From positions 16,611,001 through 16,675,000 of the forward strand of contig NC_079875.1 of assembly GCF_029227915.1 (NCBI RefSeq): a DNA stretch of 64,000 nucleotides, in the 5' to 3' direction. This document shows positions 58,649 to 64,000 of the stretch, piece after piece. This DNA is from Hydractinia symbiolongicarpus. Its lineage: Eukaryota > Cnidaria > Hydrozoa > Anthoathecata > Hydractiniidae. Numbering within the stretch: position 1 is the first letter of the stretch; each line of letters begins with the position of its first letter. Below the pieces are notes generated by a model. That model searched no databases and was not told where the DNA came from. It was given only the letters and a program-made list of their open reading frames with translations. Position numbers and translations under genes: made by a program.

Positions 58649-59611
58649 TTTTAGACGATTCTTTACTCACTGTAATTGTAAGCACAATGTTTCACTTTAT
58701 TATAGACAACAACATTGTTGGTTACGTCACAAATCTATCGCCAATGAAGTCCAGGGTTTTGCATTTGTTATGTTATTGAGATTTTTCAAATCGAAGTGAA
58801 ATAACTTGCGTAGCTGCTTTTTATCATTTAGTATATAGCCTAACGTGTACCGCACAAATAAACAGTTCTGGCGTATAGCGACCGTATTAGATCATTAGTA
58901 AAATAGACTTGAAATAAAAAAATAGAAATGATTTCAGTGTTTCCCTTTTTGGAAAAAACAGATTACAGAAATAAGATTTTTCGCTAAACCCTGGGGAAAT
59001 GTCCACCTTGTTCACCGGCATTTTTGCATATGGAATTAAAACCATGAAGTTATGTGGCCAGCAAAGTCGCCGGATCATCGGTAGAGTTGTTTGTTTAGAC
59101 ACTCAAGTAATAAAAGGATTGTAGAAGATATATTTTTTTCTTTATATAGGAAAGGAGAGACAATATATATAAAAAATTGATCGTGTAATATAATATCGAT
59201 ATCAAGGTTGATGAGAATAAAGTTAAACTGTCAGCTCCTTTACCTTAGTTTTTGCGAAGTATACCAAGGAACTGAAAACCTCTACACCCCCTCCCCCTAC
59301 CAAATCTCCGACGCCGAGTAAGAAAGAAATTTCATCAAAGATAGTGCAAAAGAAAAACGGTGACCATGAAAGAAAGTGTGCTATATTTCACAGACTTGAA
59401 ATTTCCTTCATTTCTTCCTATTTAAATTAATTATATTACAAATAATTTCTCACTTATTTTGAAATTGTCTTTTAATGTTATTTTAAATTTACTGTAATTA
59501 AAAATGATAGTTTTAAAACTGTTTTCGTTGTTTAAAATAATCTAAAATTAGTCCTGTTTTTGATTGTCTTTACTGGTGTATTTTTAGTTCTTTTGTTCCA
59601 TGAGATTTTAG
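58649..59611. other. Gene-free stretch
   Basis: AT-rich sequence without a recognised exon, directly upstream of the candidate exon at 59612. Confidence 0.45.
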
Positions 59612-62341
59612 TTGGATTGTAAAGCTACTGTACCTTTTTCTGAAGGAAGATTGGCTATTATAAACAATTATAAAGCGACAAGCCGTGTGTTATTTCATCG
59701 TTTTGTACTTCTCTCCACATCATGTGCAGATCAACAAGGTAAGGTTTACACATAACGTAGCTAGCTATATTTTGTAACCTGTACTCTAGCTAGTTTTCAA
59801 ATTTTGTTGTACATATACAGCTATAGCTACGTATTATAAGAGTTGAAGGTAATTTCTGGAAAAAAGATGGAGTGGCTATATTAATACCTCCTGACTGTAG
59901 CTTGAGCAACCTGTAGCTCTAGCTAGTAGGGCAGACACAACAAAATGTCTGGTCTTAGGGTCCCCAGCCAACGCCTTGAAAAGGGTGCCGATAAGCCGCA
60001 AACGCACGCATATGTAAGGGCGACTTCGGGCGACTTTTCAAATAAAATGGCGGTTGTCCTCCGATATTGCCTGCTTGAACTGGTCCAAACTCACCGAAGC
60101 ATTCCCGGAATGCAATTCCTTGTAACATATCATGCGGACGGGTAGTTGGAAGGAGGTTCTTGAAGAGGAAGGAGTTAATGAAGTTTATATATAAGTTATT
60201 TATCAAGTAAATCTAATCAAAAACCATTAAAAACATCTATTTTAAGAACTTTGCCATCACATAGTAAGTTTATTTTAATTTTTAGAGTTTCTCGAATCAG
60301 GAAATCTTTGAGAGTATTTGTGTTTTGTTCGAGTCTATGCGCGATCCTTCGGGCGGATACTTGAATTTCTTTCAAAGCGCCGAACTCGTCCGGAAATGCT
60401 GTACGGCGTAAGCGGCTTATCGGCACCCTTGTGTCGACCCTGTTAGAGTCACTCAAACGACCCTTTTTTGTATTTTTTTTTTATTGAGTGAAAAAAATGT
60501 TACAGTAATTAAAAAAACTAGTCGTTAGCCCGTGGAAAATCCACAGGTTCGCCCGTTCTTTTTATACCGCAATGCGTGCTTCTCGCTATTGCGCAGCTAA
60601 GTTACCATTTTGCGTGTGGTAAAAAAAATTCGCAAATTGGTTATTTGTTCCTTTTTTAGCGAATAAAAAGTTTAAAAGTTGTTAGCAAAAAATTTAATTT
60701 CGCGAATCTGTTGGCACATTTTTGCAATTCCGACTCTTTAGGCTTGTTAATTGAGGTAAATTGAGGGTTTAAATTAAAAATCCCTGAGAATTTATCTCCG
60801 CAAAAATCAATCAAAAGTTGGTTATATGCAGCGAGAACTAAAGTATTGAAAAAGAATGTGCTGTAAAATAGTTAAAGGAAGTGATGTGTCAATACGGTTA
60901 ACCGACCACAATAGATGGCAAACAATCTAGATATGTCAATTTCAGATTATTTAAGAAAAGTCTCCCTCATCCGAGACTGTTATTTGTTGTTGTTTTAACG
61001 GTGTATAGGCGCATGCGCTATGCTCTGGACATGACAGGAGGCTGCAATTGCTGTCCACTCATATAATTCTACTTTGAATTTAACCGCGAGAAAAACACCT
61101 CAAGCTCAATGAAACAAGTGGTGATAAAAAATCTGATGAAATTCTTCTTTGAAATAAAATCCTGGCTTTTTTCGACTTTACGGCAAGCTACGTCAATAAA
61201 CAGCAATCCCGAATTTTTGTGAACTTCAAATTAGATTATCTGAAAACTTATAAAGTTAGGCTGCTGTTCAAACTTTGACAAAAAAATTAGCTCAAAAAGC
61301 ATTTCGCGGGATATAAAGTGATGCAGATTTTTTAAAAACATTTTACGGCTGAATTCAAACGCCTTTGTTCTTCTTTTTGATTTTTAAGATATATTTTCCA
61401 CACTCTTTGCATAAAGTTCCCTGCTAATCTATCAATCTAATTTTTTCAATTTTCTTAATAATGTGGGGGGGGGATATGCCTCACAATAGAAGTTAGCATT
61501 TCATCTGATAACATAAACTTCGGAAAACTACGACGTGGTAAGACATCACAGCGAGCTCCATTCAACCTAGCACACAAAGATCGCGCTGTCCAAGATTGTC
61601 AGAAACAGAAAAAAAGTCCCAGGAAAAACTTGTGCTCCGCCATGTATAGATGTGATTAGTGACCGCTCAGTCTTTCGCGCAGTTCTTAAATTTCTGTAAT
61701 CTAGTCGCCTGAACAGTTTGTTACATATTATTGGGAGTTCTTTGAAATGCACGCCATAAGAAATTCAGAAATTATTAAGAATACAGCATACGTCAATTCA
61801 ATGAAAAATTTCTAGGTACACATTGTAAAGAATACAAAATCAGGACGCCATTACTTTTGCTTTAAACCGCCAACCATATAAAACCTATTTTATGTACATT
61901 AGTACCGTTGACCTAGGATTTAGATCTTGCTCTCCACCATAGTGGTCCTTACATTTTTTGTACTAAACTCTGTTCAGGATAAGTGGGGCGGTGGAAAAAC
62001 TCTACTCCTAGGTTTTTAGGGCTGTACTTAAAGTCATAAATTTTCACAGACATTATATAATATATAATATAATATATAATAATATCCGTATTTCTGTCCG
62101 TTTCTTTAAAATGGTAGCACTGCATCTTTAATTAAAATCTATAGCAGAGTTATTGTATTAATTCATGCTAACAGGTGAAGAAGATTGCACCAAGAAACAA
62201 TGTGATAAATACGTTGGACAGACAAATTCTCAAGAATTTTTTCAGAGACTAGCGACTAGTTTTAAAAATTATTTTTTTATAGCCAGTTGTCCTTCCAATA
62301 AATTTATTAAATATAAAAACAACCTTACACGTTCTCCATAA
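59612..62341 (+). CDS. Candidate two-exon segment of an unrecognised gene
   Basis: Exon 1, 59612-59738, lies between an acceptor (GAGATTTTAG) and a consensus donor (AG|GTAAGG). It reads LDCKATVPFSEGRLAIINNY and onward for 42 codons, ending in phase 1. Exon 2, 62175-62341, follows an acceptor (GCTAACAG), starts with the two bases needed to complete the codon, and is open to TAA (EEDCTKKQCDKYVGQTNSQE and onward, 54 codons after the joining Gly). Matching phase, good splice sites and balanced composition support a real gene. Cys residues suggest an extracellular or secreted protein, but I recognise no domain. An AATAAA lies within the distal part of exon 2, so its true end is uncertain. A GC-rich inverted-repeat element and a family H copy lie in the intron. 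Confidence 0.45.
59981..60430. mobile_element. GC-rich element bounded by 19-bp inverted repeats
   Basis: AAGGGTGCCGATAAGCCGC at 59981-59999 has its exact complement at 60412-60430. Both flanks are clearly GC- and CpG-rich against the AT-rich background, while the centre (about 60180-60300) is AT-rich. No target duplication is visible directly outside the repeats, so the real ends may lie further out. It could be a MITE, or two ends of a deleted larger element. Confidence 0.6.
60520..60620 (-). mobile_element. Family H repeat, 3' part
   Basis: The minus-strand copy contains the hairpin (CCTGTGGATTTTCCACGGG), CTAACGACTA and the TAGCGAGAAGCACGCATTGCG-like centre. It stops after CACGCAAAATGG, so the GTCC-rich start is missing. 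Confidence 0.8.
60621..62084. other. Gene-free stretch (intron of the candidate gene)
   Basis: No exon or clear element seen. A short G-run (GGGGGGGG) lies near 61464-61471. Confidence 0.4.
62085..62128 (+). mobile_element. Family H repeat, degraded 5' fragment
   Basis: The stretch ATCCGTATTTCTGTCCGTTT followed by AAAATGGTAGCACTGC resembles the start of the complete copy at 37981. It is preceded by a TATAATATA-rich stretch. Confidence 0.5.
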
Positions 62342-62511
62342 TTTCCACAACCAACAATGTAATTTTATAATGCATAAATTTTACCCTTTTTTTGCATAAT
62401 ACAGAGTTCAATTATTTGCTCCTTTGAACCAATCATAGTGGTCCCTTAAGTAGGGGATTTTACTGCCCTCCTTGAAGCTATTTCGCTTTTCATTGGCCTC
62501 TGTATTGATAA

Positions 62512-62612
62512 CACCCGTATTTTGTCCCTCAGCACGCCAGAAAGTAGTCGTGCTATGAAATGCGACGTATAAAGGACGAGCGAACGCGTAAATTTTTCCA
62601 CGGGCTATTGAC
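62512..62612 (+). mobile_element. Family H repeat, diverged copy
   Basis: It begins ACACCCGTATTTTGTCC and ends GGACGAGCGAACGCG, TTTTTCCACGGGCTATTGACT. The hairpin is partly lost. It lies just after the candidate exon that ends at 62341. Confidence 0.65.
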
Positions 62613-62959
62613 TAATTTCTTTAATAATATAATATTCTACTCAAAATCGTAAAAAAAACAGGGGTTAATAAATCGAAAACAACATTTGATGGTTTTTACT
62701 GCGAAACTCTTTAATTGTTATACATTATTTACAGGTTAGGATTACTATTTTATTTTTTTTTAGTTGTGCATCTTAAACAAACCAAATTTAAGGTTTTGGC
62801 TACTAACATAGTAGCTAGATTAGAGCTGTTTATCCTAACCAACATTTTTTCCTTTCATTAGCTACTTCTGGCTAAAAGTTGGATGCAGCCTACTTTCAAA
62901 TAATAGCATAGTTTAACTGTACTTAAGCATCCAGCCTGATGTTTAACGGCAGAGAGGCT

Positions 62960-63350
62960 TTATCGCTGCACTGTAGGGGCGCATGGCATTGTGGTTATGG
63001 AGTTCGCTACGTAATTGCAAAGTCCGTGGTTAGATCGACAGCGTGGGCATGTTTAGCAATGGCCTTTATCACAACGGGTCAATCCATGTCATGTAAAGAA
63101 AATTGGGTAGGCAACGCCGGGGTATACCTAATGTATACATTGAGAACCAATGTTGATAACGGTGATTTTAATACTGAAATATTTATAATACTAAAGTGGC
63201 TATATCCTGTATCAACTGAATTTGTCACACACGGAATAAAAGTCCCTAACCAGGTTGTGCAACACGAGCTACGTTCACTTAACGCTCATTCTGGCAGGTT
63301 ACACATCTTGTACCTTAACCCGGCGCTTTGACACTCTGTTCCTTGGCCTG
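62960..63350 (+). mobile_element. Possible tRNA-derived SINE
   Basis: An A-box-like GGCATTGTGGTTATGG is followed about 35 bases later by a B-box-like GGTTAGATCGAC, the spacing of a tRNA-type polymerase III promoter. The following 300 bases are non-repetitive. I see no clear poly(A) tail or target duplication, so the right end is a guess. The open frame through this region has no family resemblance. Confidence 0.35.
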
Positions 63351-64000
63351 CCTCTATATTAATAATACTTTGTATTCCCTTTGTGTCACAACGAGTGATA
63401 CCGGGATAAAAACGCACGGAATAACGAATCAGAAACTCATAGATATTTCCACTGGCTAACAAATATCTTATCGGAGTAAAAAGGAGAAAATGTGACAAAT
63501 TTAATGTTCGGTGTATTTCCCAGGATAGCTTGAGGCCGAAAAAAAAAATTTCCCCCGACTACTTATTTTTCCTGGCAAACATTTACCACAGTTTTTCCCT
63601 GATAAAATAATCTTCAAGCTACGAATTATAAATGCTATTAATTTTATAGACTTATTTTACTAACGCGCGAATTCTTGTGGATTCTCTCACGGGTGAATGA
63701 CTGGTACGGCAAAATTTTATTGATCATATAGTTGTCTTTCCAGTTCCAAAAACGTCGTAAAAATTGTCGAACATAAAATTCGTCGCGAAAATTGTTTAGT
63801 GTATTGTTGTTGCTTAGATTCTTCGTGGTTTGAAAGTTTTCAGCCTGCTATAAAAAACGAAAAGTAAAGTGAGAATGGCAAGCTTAAAGAAGATATTTTT
63901 TTATATTTTCAGGTAAAAACATTTTTAAACAGGTTTATTTATTAGTCTTTAATTTCAGGTTTTAGCTTCCATGTTTTATGATACGTATTTTGTGTAAGCA
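63351..64000. other. Right edge of the window, nothing recognised
   Basis: AT-rich sequence without a supported exon or repeat. Confidence 0.45.

Noticed and set aside
62939-63331. A 130-codon protein gene
   Set aside because: Its start overlaps a tRNA-like promoter region and the peptide resembles nothing; a SINE-like origin is more likely.

Overview
The window is eukaryotic and AT-rich, roughly two-thirds A+T by eye. Genes are split into short exons with GT-AG introns, protein-coding content is sparse, and small transposon remnants and tandem repeats are abundant. The gene types (PIK3C3, intronless rhodopsin-like GPCRs, a thrombospondin/MAM extracellular protein) and the many small inverted-repeat transposons suggest an early-branching animal. 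A cnidarian, perhaps a hydrozoan, fits best, but the sequence alone does not fix the species.

Layout. (1) 486-14364, plus strand: the last thirteen exons of PIK3C3/VPS34, covering the end of the helical region and the whole lipid-kinase domain. The N-terminal C2 and helical exons lie outside the window or were not recognised. One intron carries a complete, apparently very young Ty1/copia retrotransposon (2911-7523) with two LTRs in which I see no difference, a 5-bp target duplication, an uninterrupted gag-pol frame and a primer site matching the anticodon side of initiator tRNA-Met. Another intron carries a TTAA-flanked MITE. (2) 15285-18975: a huge 48-bp minisatellite whose every unit contains a 5' splice-site-like and a 3' splice-site-like motif. 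(3) 22314-23165: a single-exon ankyrin-repeat protein with several basophilic kinase sites. (4) 26409-27266: an intact one-exon class A GPCR. (5) 35547-38621: exons of an extracellular protein (Ig/IPT-like region, Cys motif, TSP1, MAM) that carries two in-frame stops and inconsistent intron phases, so it is probably decayed. (6) 52494-53402: a broken GPCR gene. (7) 59612-62341: two exons in compatible phase from an unrecognised gene.

The rest, more than half of the window, is repeats. It includes three pogo/Tigger-like MITE families with TA target duplications, a second TA-flanked MITE family present in opposite orientations (one copy nested in a larger inverted-repeat element), and a 218-bp foldback. 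There is also a perfect 33-bp palindrome, two damaged tRNA-like units, several short tandem arrays, and a roughly 134-bp hairpin-ended repeat family with copies concentrated between 54.6 and 62.6 kb.

The genes do not form an operon or an obvious pathway. The intact copia and PIK3C3 frames argue that the broken frames elsewhere are real decay rather than general base-calling error.
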